A stretch of DNA of 64,000 bases from CAVYUC01 sp963816685. GTDB lineage: Bacteria; Bacteroidota; Bacteroidia; Bacteroidales; Prolixibacteraceae. Shown piece by piece: positions 36,691 through 46,269 of this stretch. Under the pieces are notes generated by a model that was not told where the DNA came from, did no database searches, and saw only the letters and a program-made list of their open reading frames with translations. How positions within the stretch are numbered: position 1 is the stretch's first letter; each line of letters begins with the position of its first letter. The position numbers were made by a program, and so were the translations under genes. The DNA is taken from NCBI GenBank assembly GCA_963816685.1, contig CAWFMB010000016.1, positions 310,001-374,000 on the forward strand. Reading direction: 5' to 3'.

Positions 36691-37869
36691 ATGAGAATCA
36701 GAAAAAACATTGAATGTCTAACGACAGAAGAATTACATGATCTTCGGGAAGCATTTGCAGGTATCTATCAGTTGCCGGAGTCCAACCCGAAAAGCTTTAC
36801 ACGTATTGCCGGCCTTCATGGTTTACCTTCACCGTCCTATTGCAGTCACAGTTCTACAAGTGGATTTTTAAGCTGGCACCGGGCGTACTTACTGGAATTG
36901 GAGAATGCTCTCCGGGAAATACGATGCGATGTTACCATTCCGTTTTGGGACTGGAATTCCACAACCAATCAAGGAATACCTGAAGCGTGTAAATCCCCGA
37001 CATATACTAACCGCTCGGGGCAAACCGCTGATAATCCCCTGTTCAGAGGACCAATAGCTCCGTCAGCAGGCGGTGGTTTTACTTCCCGACGCTCCGATAT
37101 TAATACGGTTAGTTTTGCTGATTTGGCCAGTTCTGCTGCGGCAAATCAATCCGAACTTAATTTCAGCAACTATGCGGGTACGCTAAACGGATTCCATGGT
37201 TCTGTGCATGTTCGTTTTGCCGGCTCTATGACTAACGTTGCATACGCTGCCTTCGATCCTGTCTTCTTTTTGCATCATGCCAATGTAGACCGTCTTTGGG
37301 CAGCATGGCAAAATATCTCGGCTGGTGCTATGCCTTCTTCCGAATTAAATGCAACTCTGCAACCTTTTATTCGCCCTTATACCAACAACTGGCATATTGG
37401 AAGCGATTTTGAAAATACCGAAGACTGGAATTACGCCTATCGGCTGTGGTGTTTTATTCTTCCACCATTTGTATGGCCAACCAAACCGGTTTTTGAACTG
37501 CCGGTAGACCCCCGGATTTTCGATTCAAGCCGTATCAATCTGGTCATGCGATCGGAAAGCATGCCCATGGAAAGCATTGAAGTACGCGTATTTATAAACG
37601 AGAAAAAAGCGAATGCCGACACGCCTTTACAGGATAATCCCAAATTTGCCGGTTCGATTGGTATTTTTGGTATGGGAAAAGCCCACGGACAAAGCATCAG
37701 GGGCAATGAACCTCAAACCCTAAAATTAAATATCACCGACAGTTTAAGAAAAAATATCAGGGATAAAGATAAAGCTGTTACCATAACAATGCTTCCTGTT
37801 GCACCAGGCGAAAAGCATTTTGAACACCGAAAAGCCGAAACATTCACCGTTGAAATTGAAGCTTTTTGA
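36691..37869 (+). CDS. Tyrosinase-family dicopper oxidase
   Basis: 392 residues from the ATG at 36691. CuA ligands: His in 'AGLHGLP', 'YCSHSS' and 'SWHRAYLLELE'. CuB ligands: the HxxxH of 'FHGSVHVRF' and His in 'FDPVFFLHHANVDRLW'. The C-terminal about 130 residues are a beta-rich domain as in other type 3 copper proteins. It oxidises phenols to o-quinones, or acts on a peptide tyrosine or other phenol. No signal peptide. It lies 219 bases after the S8 gene with no terminator seen, so they may share a transcript. Confidence 0.92.
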   Translation: MRIRKNIECLTTEELHDLREAFAGIYQLPESNPKSFTRIAGLHGLPSPSYCSHSSTSGFLSWHRAYLLELENALREIRCDVTIPFWDWNSTTNQGIPEACKSPTYTNRSGQTADNPLFRGPIAPSAGGGFTSRRSDINTVSFADLASSAAANQSELNFSNYAGTLNGFHGSVHVRFAGSMTNVAYAAFDPVFFLHHANVDRLWAAWQNISAGAMPSSELNATLQPFIRPYTNNWHIGSDFENTEDWNYAYRLWCFILPPFVWPTKPVFELPVDPRIFDSSRINLVMRSESMPMESIEVRVFINEKKANADTPLQDNPKFAGSIGIFGMGKAHGQSIRGNEPQTLKLNITDSLRKNIRDKDKAVTITMLPVAPGEKHFEHRKAETFTVEIEAF

Positions 37870-38006
37870 GCCTACCTGGTTTTTTAGTTTTCAATTGAAT
37901 GGGTGGAGAAAAAGAGCATTTAAAGATTCATCTGCCAAAAAAAAGCAGCTAAACGGATACTGATGCATATCACCTCCTGTTCAAAGCCATATTGAATTCG
38001 TACTTT

Positions 38007-38090
38007 ATTCGGATTAAATTCGGACTAAATTCGCACTAAATTCGCAAAATCGCGAATTTAATGCGAATTTAGTCCGAGTTTAGTCTGAGT
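38007..38090. repeat. Long hairpin built from 11-base units
   Basis: Two arms of 39 bases around a 6-base loop (38046-38051). The left arm is a tandem of ATTCGGATTAA-like units. The right arm is its complement with only one A-C mismatch and a few G-U-compatible changes, so it would fold as a continuous stem in plus-strand RNA. It lies after the tyrosinase gene and before the dead IS. The flank 37870-38006 shows no gene. Confidence 0.8.
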
Positions 38091-38228
38091 TTGATACAGA
38101 GATGCTATAGCTTTGTCCATGTTGAGATAGACTAATGCTGTCTGGAGTGTAATTTAAAGTCTGTCTGATTATTTTTCTTCATTCAAAGTTAATTCATTTT
38201 TCCATTTTTAAATCGTAAAGGTTCTTTT

Positions 38229-38308
38229 GGGCAGGATTTCAATCCAGTCAAGGGCGGCGGAAGAATGAAGCCGCTTGTTTTACCCTTGAATGGTTTGAAA
38301 GCCTGCCC
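38229..38308. repeat. Large interrupted hairpin inside the dead IS
   Basis: Nested pairing: GGGCAGG/CCTGCCC, TTTCAA/TTGAAA, TCAAGGG/CCCTTGA and GCGGC/GCCGC, with small bulges, followed by a short T-rich stretch on the plus strand. It lies between the left IS end and the transposase stop. It may be a terminator that shields the element, or an independently inserted repeat. Confidence 0.65.
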
Positions 38309-38371
38309 TTTCTTTACTTTTAAAGATTAAAAATTAGATATCTGTTTTCATCCTGTCTCCAAAACGTATAC

Positions 38372-39364
38372 TTAACTTAACTGTTGTACCGTAAGCGCAC
38401 AATTTTGAACCGGTTGGGTCCACTTTTCATGAATGTTTTCTGTTGCCAGGTAAAGCAACTTCAACAATGCCATATCATTGGGAAAAGGTCCTTTGGTTTT
38501 GGTTACTTTCTTTATCTGGCGATGATAACCTTCCATCGGATTTGTCGTGTAAATGGTCCTTCTTATATGTGTATCATATTGAAAATAAGTGGATAGATTC
38601 TCCCAATTTGTTCTGCATGATTTAATTACAATAGGATATTTCTTACTCCATATCTCTTCAAAATTATCCAGCTCAATTGCTGCCTGGAATTTATTTGGTG
38701 CACAATAGATTTTTTTCACTCCCTTTATAAATTCAGGTTTGTCTTTATGAATTACATTTTTCAGAGAATTTCTAACCTGGTGCAGAATACATAATTGCAC
38801 CTGGGAATGAGGAAATACACTGTTTATGGCCTCGGCAAATCCGGTTAAATTATCAATGCAACTTATTAAGATATCTTTTACTCCCCTGGCTTTAAAATCA
38901 GTAAGAACATTCAACCAAAACTTTGCTTCTTCCCTTTCAGAAATATTATAGGCCGATAATTTCTTTATAGCCTTTGGTGTTAATTGCCAAAATATTATTG
39001 ACGCCCGGCTGACTACACGCCCTTCATGCTTTACCTTATAATGCATGGCATCAAGCCAAATGATTGGATTGGATAAAATTCATCCAGCGTCCGGTTCTGC
39101 CACTCCTTTACCAGAGAGATGACCCTGTCGGTTATCTCACTTAATGTAGAATGTGAAACTTCTACATTATACATCTTTTTTATATGTTTTGATATGTCCC
39201 GAAAACTATTGCCAAGACCATATAATGCAATGATTTGTGGAGCAAGATTATCCGCAAGTATGCTTTCTCGTTTCCGTATTAATTGCGGTTCAAAATTACT
39301 AAGTCGGTTCTGAGGACTGCTCCAGTGCTTTGGCCTGCATCTGAATAAACTCTGTTGGTTCCAT
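38372..39364 (-). pseudogene. IS256-family transposase, inactivated
   Basis: The C-terminal frame (38372-39046) reads as a mutator-type transposase: 'CIDNLTGFAEAINSVFPHSQVQLCILHQVRNSLK', then 'YTTNPMEGYHRQIKK'. The upstream part (39060-39300) is in another frame: 'SFRDISKHIKKMYNVEVSHSTLSEITDRV'. The two were split by a 5-base tandem duplication, GATTGGATTG at 39062-39071; removing one copy restores 'YPIIWLDAMHYKV', including the first catalytic Asp. The N-terminal start (ATG at 39364) is followed by a stop and a deletion of about 100 codons. Confidence 0.9.
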
Positions 39365-39416
39365 AATTATTTATCGCAAAATTAAAATTATTGGTCAGAC
39401 TTTATTTTACACCCTC

Positions 39417-39464
39417 TAACAAAATATTGAAAATCATGCCGGAGGGGAATATACTGCAAGGGCC
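39417..39464 (+). repeat. 48-bp direct repeat, left copy
   Basis: 45 of 48 bases are identical to 60323-60370, in the same orientation. It begins TAACAAAATATTGAAAATC and includes CATGCCGGAGGGGAATA. It starts exactly at the right end of the dead IS and lies 117 bases before the stop of the last gene of the SusCD locus. 39465-39580 shows no gene. Confidence 0.85.
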
Positions 39465-39580
39465 TACGGTTAAAAGCCGACTTTCCAGTTTAAGATCATC
39501 TATATTTTTAGGATTAAATAAAGGAACTATTGCATTTGAATTATCGATACGAGCTATCCTTTTATTTACATTTTCAAGTA

Positions 39581-42500
39581 TTAATCGATTAACTTTAAGA
39601 TAGCTAAAATTAGTGCAAAACCTGTATCTCTGACTTTTGGATTATAAAACGAACCTTCATTTTCTGATTTAATTTTTCTGAGCAATTCTTCGGCTTCGGA
39701 GTTATTGTCGTTGAACTTCGCCAAATTCCAGGCAGCAATTAAATTTTTTGGTTCATCTTTCATCCGTTCATTAAGCAATATTTTTGCCTCTTCTTCCCGA
39801 CCTACTTTTTTCATCAGCATTACACCAAGATAATCGCTTGATGTTGCAAGTTTGGCACTAATTGTAGTATTTATTATTTTTTCTTCGAGTGCTTTTGCTT
39901 TTTTCTTGTTTTGCTTTTTTAACCAATATAAACTTTCCAGGTAATCTTCAATCCTTTCGTCGGTGACATAAGGTTTTCCAACCCCAAGATTTTCAGGCCA
40001 CTCCCGTGCCATTTTTATTCGGGCGAGCGTATTTTTGCTTTTATTATTTTGAAAACTATTTAATGCCTCAAGAATGCAGGCTTGTCGGTAAGTTGTCCGT
40101 CCGTAACTGGCACCCTCATTAGGTAAAATTGTTGTATTTGTAAGAATATCTAAAGCTTCTTTATATTCTCCTGAAATCAACAGGTTCTTGGCCAACTGGT
40201 AGGCGAGTATATAATTTTCAGGAAACTTTGCATATCCTTTTTGAGCCCATTCCAGTGCTTTTTCGTATTTCTGATTTTCGTCGTAGAATTCAGACAATGC
40301 ATTAAAACAGCGCCACTCATTAGGTGATAATTTTTGTGCTTTTGTGAAATCAACCTCTCCGTCATAACCGAATTTTCCATTCAGTAATTCAAACCGCGTG
40401 AGGTAGAAAGCAAAATTTCCGGGTTGCATCCCACAATTTTCAAAATAAGTTTGAGCCTCGTTTACTTGTCCTTTCGACCAGTATGTTAATCCTAAATAAT
40501 ATTTTGTTTTCCAATTGTCGTTTTGTTTATGTGCCCATTTTAACGCATCGGCAGTTTCGCTTCGAAATGGAAAAACAAAGTCGGAAGAAGCAGAAATTGC
40601 TTTATTTAAAAATGAGGAGTCTTTTAAAATATAAGCCAGCCAGTAATTTATAAGAGGCGTTGGTGTGGTTTCATTTAAAACCTTAACAGCCTTATCCTTT
40701 AATCCAAGATTATAGTATGAAATTGCAAGTTCAAGGCATATTTCATTTGGCATTTCGTAATTCAACACTTTGTTAAAATCATCGTTTTTCTCAAAACGGG
40801 CAAAAGCATTCAACGCATCTATTTCCAATATTTCATCTAAAACAGCTAACCGCTTTTTTTGATCCCCAATATTTTCATAAACCAGCGCTTTTAATTTCAG
40901 GGCGTTCATATTGTAGCGATCATAATCCAGGGCCTGGTTCGCATATTTCAGCGTTTTTTGCATCTCGCCATGGATAAAATTAATAGCGGCAATTTGTGTA
41001 TTGGCAACCGATTTATAACTTAACGAACGGGCAGCCATACTAAAAGCATCCAGTGCATCGTATTTTTTACCTAATTTTTTGCTCACCAGCCCAAAAATAT
41101 AGTTGGCTTCAGGCTGATACGTATCATTGGCCAATGCTTTCAATGCATAATCATTTGCTTTATTGTATTCCATACTTCGATAATACAAAGCAGCCATCCG
41201 GGTCAATGCCTTCGTATTATAAGAATCCATTGTTAAAACATTTTCATATTTTTCGCGGGCTTCCTGATAATAACGTTGTTTTTCAAGCTCCACTGCTTCG
41301 GTTAAAATTCCAGCAACAGACTCCCAATTATACCCTTCATTTATTGTAACAGGCTTTGAGAGTTTTCTTTCTTCTGCTTCTTTTGTGTTATACGAAAATT
41401 GATCGCCTATTTTAATCTCAATATCTTCGGAAGAATCCATCTCAACAGATTCATTAAAAAATTCTGTAGGCTTGAGACTAATCATTTTCCTTAGAATTTC
41501 TTTCCCGCCGTTTTTTACAACCAAATCGTCTGCTATTTGCTGATTCGCACAAAATCCAATGGTTGCCTGACCACCATTTCTGATGATATTTAAAGAACCA
41601 AATTCATTGGCTTTTACCATGCCCCCAATTCCTTTTACCGGAAACCAAAGTTCCGAGAACCGGAATTCTGCTCCTTCATCGAAAAACAAGTGCTTAAAAG
41701 GAGAGTAGGTACAATTTGTTGCGGCCTGATTAAATAACAATCCAGTTTGAATTTCAGAATATTGGATATTCCCAGGATCGGTTAAAAGGTCGGCCCATAT
41801 TTCCCCCTGTCGGGATAAAGCCCACAACCAGATTTTTTGGCCAGGTTTTTCGTCATATGGAGACCAATGTCCTAATCCAAATTCCTTATCCTTAAAATAA
41901 CATAAAAAATCCTCAGCATATTCACCTAAAACATGGTACGACTTACTTCCGCCGAATGTATTGTTTTTATACATCGAAATTTTAATTCCATCTTTATTTA
42001 CCGGCCAGGAATCATATTCTCCGCTATGACCAATTTCAGCAGTACCGGGGAAAAAATATTCAAGATCATAGGATGCATCCACCGAGGCGGTCATCCAATT
42101 ATATAATGATGTTTTTAAATTGGATGGATTATACCAGATTGCTTTGGTTTCGAAATAAGAAGCATTGGCTGGCACTCGAATTTCAACTCTCCATTCCGTT
42201 CGGGAAGTAATGTCGGGGGCTCCAACAATACAGCTCACACTTCCATCATCATTATTCCGAATTAAATAATTTACAGGTGACGCTGTAGTAGGCGCATGTC
42301 CAATCGAACCAAAATTAAATTCTATTCCTCCGGAAGTCCAGGCTCCGCGCATTGCGATGTCGCGAAATTTCACCACCTTATTAAAATAGATAAACTCTTC
42401 TCCTGTTGATTTTTCAATAGCCCCCAAAACTTTTCCCCCAATTTCGGGAGCGACAAAAACTTTGATATATTTATTTTCCAACGTAACAATTTTCCATTCC

Positions 42501-42697
42501 TGTTCTTTGGCGTCGACGCTAAAACCATCAAACCGAAAATACGGATAGTATTTGGTCATTTTTGCCACTGGATCCGGATCGGAATAAGGATACGTTTTAA
42601 ACTTTTCGAACCTTTCAGTCACGGTAGCCTGTGAGAATACGTTTTGAGCATTGATTAAAATCGTCACAAATGCAATAATTGAATAAATTAGTTTCAT
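39581..42697 (-). CDS. Secreted DUF5107 protein with TPR repeats
   Basis: 1,038 residues from the ATG at 42697, chosen because 'MKLIYSIIAFVTILINAQNVFSQ' is a clean signal peptide; the frame to 42742 adds 15 unlike residues. Residues about 30-350 are a DUF5107 beta-sandwich, akin to aldose-epimerase-like folds ('KYIKVFVAPEIGGKVLGAIEKSTGEEFIYFN'). The rest is a long run of TPR-like units. DUF5107/TPR proteins recur in Bacteroidota glycan loci and are likely periplasmic carbohydrate-active or binding proteins. It is the last gene of the minus-strand SusCD locus. Confidence 0.85.
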   Translation of the reverse strand: MKLIYSIIAFVTILINAQNVFSQATVTERFEKFKTYPYSDPDPVAKMTKYYPYFRFDGFSVDAKEQEWKIVTLENKYIKVFVAPEIGGKVLGAIEKSTGEEFIYFNKVVKFRDIAMRGAWTSGGIEFNFGSIGHAPTTASPVNYLIRNNDDGSVSCIVGAPDITSRTEWRVEIRVPANASYFETKAIWYNPSNLKTSLYNWMTASVDASYDLEYFFPGTAEIGHSGEYDSWPVNKDGIKISMYKNNTFGGSKSYHVLGEYAEDFLCYFKDKEFGLGHWSPYDEKPGQKIWLWALSRQGEIWADLLTDPGNIQYSEIQTGLLFNQAATNCTYSPFKHLFFDEGAEFRFSELWFPVKGIGGMVKANEFGSLNIIRNGGQATIGFCANQQIADDLVVKNGGKEILRKMISLKPTEFFNESVEMDSSEDIEIKIGDQFSYNTKEAEERKLSKPVTINEGYNWESVAGILTEAVELEKQRYYQEAREKYENVLTMDSYNTKALTRMAALYYRSMEYNKANDYALKALANDTYQPEANYIFGLVSKKLGKKYDALDAFSMAARSLSYKSVANTQIAAINFIHGEMQKTLKYANQALDYDRYNMNALKLKALVYENIGDQKKRLAVLDEILEIDALNAFARFEKNDDFNKVLNYEMPNEICLELAISYYNLGLKDKAVKVLNETTPTPLINYWLAYILKDSSFLNKAISASSDFVFPFRSETADALKWAHKQNDNWKTKYYLGLTYWSKGQVNEAQTYFENCGMQPGNFAFYLTRFELLNGKFGYDGEVDFTKAQKLSPNEWRCFNALSEFYDENQKYEKALEWAQKGYAKFPENYILAYQLAKNLLISGEYKEALDILTNTTILPNEGASYGRTTYRQACILEALNSFQNNKSKNTLARIKMAREWPENLGVGKPYVTDERIEDYLESLYWLKKQNKKKAKALEEKIINTTISAKLATSSDYLGVMLMKKVGREEEAKILLNERMKDEPKNLIAAWNLAKFNDNNSEAEELLRKIKSENEGSFYNPKVRDTGFALILAILKLID

Positions 42698-42851
42698 GGT
42701 AGTTTTTTTGATAAAAAGTCTTCCGACCCAATCAGTTTCCATTCATTGTGAACTTGTAAGCACCCGATGATGATAAAGCAAATTGATAAAAATCTGAATA
42801 TTAAAATATTCATTTTAAATATATTAAATGTTGTATAGCTTATTTTAACAA

Positions 42852-44846
42852 CTATTTTACTTCAAACTTCCTTTCAAAAACTTTCTTTTTTCCATTTTTC
42901 TCCACCTCTAATCGAATAATTTTATCATTTAACCCAAGTTTGACTACTTTTACAAAGCTACCATCTGTTTTAAGTTCTACTATTTTACCATTTACCTTAA
43001 CCTCGGCTTGTTCTTCCACTGCACCATAGATTTTAACAACTGCCGGACCTGTCACAACAATAGTATTTATGTTGGGAACTGTAGTGAAAAGAAATAAAGG
43101 ATGCTTATCAATTTCGCTAATTTCAGAAGCTAATAAGTTTTTTATTGAATAAAAGGCTTCCGTGTCTTCTATATAATCAGCAAGGCTTTTTACTAATTTT
43201 CCACAAATCTCTTTGCTGCGAAAATCGGAAGGGATATTTTCGGCGGCCGGTCCCAGTTTTTGTTTTATCTCCTTTACCTTAGACTCCAGTAACCAAAAAT
43301 ATTCAAAATCCTCCAGACCTTCCCTTTGGGTTTCCCATCGAATTGAATTCATGGGACCTTTTTTGCCGGGATAAATTAAATGAGAGTCTCCTGGAGGAAA
43401 TCTTTTTGCCGGGCCAAAATTTGTTCCGTCATGTTCATCCCATCCATAGGTAAAACCCCAGTGAAGATAGCCTTCAATGTCAAACATATAGTTCATCCAA
43501 TGCAAAATCCGTAAATCACTTAAAGGATAATCCAGGAATCGGTTGGGGTAATGGCCATAAGGAACGCAACACGTGTAAAACCAAAGTTCTTTGCCGGTTT
43601 CTGGCTGGAACTCATTCTTGAAAGTTTCAAATTCTAAATCAAGGACACTTGTAAGTGGTACCGCTACATCCAGCAATCCGTCAAAACCACTTACTGATAA
43701 TGCATCTATTGTCTTTATACCTGGAGCATATTTCTTAGCAAAACCTGCAATTTTTTTCCATTCGTCAATTGTATAATAATTGGGTTCATCGGATACATGG
43801 AGCATAGACTTCTCCAGCCATTCATTTTCAACTAAATGTTTTTGCAAGTCTGTGAGTAACAAAGGCATTCCTTTTTCTCCAGGTATAAAAATGGTTTTTC
43901 CTGAAATTTTGTCAATAACTTTTACCTCATAAAGTCCCATCCCAACAAATTCCCCCCGGGAAGGAGCCCCAATGTGCGTCATCTCAATTCTACCATCAAC
44001 ACCAGCATCCATAAATGTTTGTACAAATCGATCGAAATTGGAATAGTCAAAACTCCAATTACCTGTGCTCTCCTGATAAACATTAATTAATTTTCGCCAG
44101 GGAGTGTAGACGACATTTTGCCGATGCTCTGCCATATTTCTGGCATATCTGCCTAATATATTCCAGAACTCCTCAGAGTATTCCTCTACATTATACGCAT
44201 TAACAATATGATCGATTTCGAACCAATTAGTCAGATACATATGTCGTTCTTCCGGTAGTTCAAACGGATAAACCTCTAACTCAACAGGTATAATCTTATC
44301 ACCAATTGGGCTTATTATTTTGGCCTCACCCTTATATATTCCAGCGGGAGTGCCGGAAGGAACATACACCGTAACCCATACCGGCTGTGTACTATTTGCA
44401 TTGAGGTCTATAATCCTATCCTCTAATAATGGATCTGGTATCTTACAAGGAGCTATTCTGATTAACTCTCCCTCAGGAACATAATCATGGGCACCACACT
44501 TACTTTCTCTCGTTGAATCGGGAGTGTTGGTATCTAAAGGGATGAAACCTTCAAAATTCCATTGTAAATTCCGAATCTCATATCCATCTTCGTTTTCCAA
44601 ATCACTTAATTCTATTGTGACTCTTTCCAGTGCAATGGGAGCTCTTATAATAAATTGGGCTGGCTCATATTCATTAGCTGCACATTTAAAATGTAATACC
44701 TGTGAACCTGTTTTTTTGGGGAAAGTGTCAGAGAATATTTTTACCATCGGGTTCACAACTGATACTTCAAGACTGTCATGCTTAAAACCTGAGAATACTA
44801 ACAAACAAATAAAACTTATAAAAATCAACTTTAATCTTTCATTCAT
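42852..44846 (-). CDS. Secreted DUF4091 family protein (predicted glycosidase-like)
   Basis: 664 residues with signal peptide 'LKLIFISFICLLVFSGF'. An N-terminal beta-sandwich (about residues 30-190) precedes a TIM-barrel-like region with 'MLHVSDEPNYYTIDEWKK', where the conserved Asp-Glu-Pro holds the likely catalytic acids, and the DUF4091 block 'RILHWMNYMFDIEGYLHWGFTYGW'. A short Ig-like domain ends it. The family is linked to glycan breakdown; the substrate is unknown. It follows the sulfotransferase by 346 bases. Confidence 0.83.
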   Translation of the reverse strand: MNERLKLIFISFICLLVFSGFKHDSLEVSVVNPMVKIFSDTFPKKTGSQVLHFKCAANEYEPAQFIIRAPIALERVTIELSDLENEDGYEIRNLQWNFEGFIPLDTNTPDSTRESKCGAHDYVPEGELIRIAPCKIPDPLLEDRIIDLNANSTQPVWVTVYVPSGTPAGIYKGEAKIISPIGDKIIPVELEVYPFELPEERHMYLTNWFEIDHIVNAYNVEEYSEEFWNILGRYARNMAEHRQNVVYTPWRKLINVYQESTGNWSFDYSNFDRFVQTFMDAGVDGRIEMTHIGAPSRGEFVGMGLYEVKVIDKISGKTIFIPGEKGMPLLLTDLQKHLVENEWLEKSMLHVSDEPNYYTIDEWKKIAGFAKKYAPGIKTIDALSVSGFDGLLDVAVPLTSVLDLEFETFKNEFQPETGKELWFYTCCVPYGHYPNRFLDYPLSDLRILHWMNYMFDIEGYLHWGFTYGWDEHDGTNFGPAKRFPPGDSHLIYPGKKGPMNSIRWETQREGLEDFEYFWLLESKVKEIKQKLGPAAENIPSDFRSKEICGKLVKSLADYIEDTEAFYSIKNLLASEISEIDKHPLFLFTTVPNINTIVVTGPAVVKIYGAVEEQAEVKVNGKIVELKTDGSFVKVVKLGLNDKIIRLEVEKNGKKKVFERKFEVK

Positions 44847-45192
44847 AATCTAATACCTCCTTAATCTTTTTATTTATTGAATATCTGTTATTAGTCATTA
44901 TCCTGTAATTTTTGCAATAACACGCCTTTCAAATAACCGGTCACCAAAATACCATCGGTTCAGTTTGTAGACAAACTCAATTAAACATAGCTGGAAATAC
45001 CTTCCTTTTATCCATTATGCACCCAATGGAGTATTTCCTTAATCAGTTTTTCGCTTGATTTTTCAATTAAATGCAATTCAACGTAGTTTGATATATTTAT
45101 TTCTGATATTGCTCCATCCAATACATTTGATTTACAGTACCCGCATTGGCTGGATTTCTTACCTGTCTTAACATTTTCCAACTGTGTCGATT

Positions 45193-46269
45193 CTACCCTG
45201 AATACAATATTTGATTTCCCTGCAGCACACCAACCCCGGCCTTCGGACAGTAATTTTCATATTTGATTTCGTGCAGAAGCAACTTCTGGCCTTCCCTCAA
45301 TTTTTGCCCTTCTAAATCGACTATTGATTTTGTTTCTGCCTTTAATAATTCATTTTCTTCATCAAACTGGCACTTCATTTCATCTGTAATTACAAGCTTT
45401 TTTGCTTCTTTGGCATAAACAAGGCTATACCCAAGTTGTATCAAAACTTCGCCAGCAATATGTTCAAAAATAATTATTTCATCTTTCGAGAGCTGTTGTA
45501 AAAACTTGTTGAAGTTTGTACGCATTACCGGTTTGGTAACATTTCCCCACATTTCTCCGGCAGAAGCCGTATTCTTCGATTCATTCGACTGATGATAATC
45601 GATGATTTTATTGTCGTATTTTACATTCAAAAAAGAGCATAAATTAATCAATACTTTTTCAGGCTCCTGAATTAATTCCTCGTATTTAATCGCAAAGAAT
45701 TGTTCATTTGAAACTCTGCATTTTAATTTAAGACATTTTTCCTGATTTGTTTTCCATTGTTGAGCCAGATGATAAATATGTTTTTCGCCAACAATTGCTT
45801 GCTTAAATGAGCAGGCTACATCTCTGCCATCGCGATATAAATAAATAAATAATGGCATTTTTCCAAATGATTCAATTTCATTTAGATAATTTACGTTTGC
45901 CATGCTTTTACAAATCCACGAACTTGCATTAAAATCATGGGCATACTTTTCGTAAATGGCATAAAAAAGAGCAACCAACGAATTATCAGTACAACTTTTA
46001 ATTAGTTCCTCCCTATTCAATGTACAACCTTCCCATTTAACAGGATTTAATTCAACCAGGCGGCAAACATCATCAGTGAGACGATAGAAATTTTCTTTTT
46101 CTGAAAGGTCTCCATAAACATTTAACAGAGGGAAAAATTGCTGCAAGATATGAGGCGGATGCGGCGCAGCAACTTCATTAAGCTGATTAAGCATAACCCT
46201 TAACAGATTAGACCCTGAGCGCTGAGTGCCAATCATTTGTATTGCTCTTGTTTCCTTTTTCTTATACAT
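45193..46269 (-). CDS. PAPS-dependent sulfotransferase family protein
   Basis: 358 residues, cytoplasmic. The 5'-phosphosulfate-binding loop is 'GTQRSGSNLLR' near the N-terminus, and a 3'-phosphate-binding segment 'FIYLYRDGRDVACSF' follows, as in Sulfotransfer_1/3 proteins. It would move sulfate from PAPS to a sugar or lipid. The ATG sits inside the chrA stop region (ATGTATAA, 8-base overlap), so translation is coupled to the transporter. After its stop another frame stays open for about 65 codons to 45008 with CxxC-like 'SSQCGYCKS', suggesting that the original C-terminus was longer and lost by a frameshift. Confidence 0.83.
   Translation of the reverse strand: MYKKKETRAIQMIGTQRSGSNLLRVMLNQLNEVAAPHPPHILQQFFPLLNVYGDLSEKENFYRLTDDVCRLVELNPVKWEGCTLNREELIKSCTDNSLVALFYAIYEKYAHDFNASSWICKSMANVNYLNEIESFGKMPLFIYLYRDGRDVACSFKQAIVGEKHIYHLAQQWKTNQEKCLKLKCRVSNEQFFAIKYEELIQEPEKVLINLCSFLNVKYDNKIIDYHQSNESKNTASAGEMWGNVTKPVMRTNFNKFLQQLSKDEIIIFEHIAGEVLIQLGYSLVYAKEAKKLVITDEMKCQFDEENELLKAETKSIVDLEGQKLREGQKLLLHEIKYENYCPKAGVGVLQGNQILYSG

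Larger units (their letters stand above)
38144..39416 (-). mobile_element. Degenerate IS256-family insertion sequence
   Basis: The ends carry related inverted repeats: left GGAGTGTAATTTAAAGTCTG at 38144 and, on the opposite strand, GAGGGTGTAAAATAAAGTCTG ending at 39416 (here shown shortened). Between them is a broken IS256-type transposase. No clear target duplication was found. Its right end abuts the 48-bp repeat at 39417. Confidence 0.75.

Noticed and set aside
38007..38090. CRISPR array or direct-repeat cluster
   Set aside because: Units are contiguous, with no spacers, and form one inverted structure; no cas genes.
38229..38308. Integron attC site
   Set aside because: No GTTRRRY/RYYYAAC boxes, no cassette-like array and no integrase nearby; the pairing is too long and continuous.
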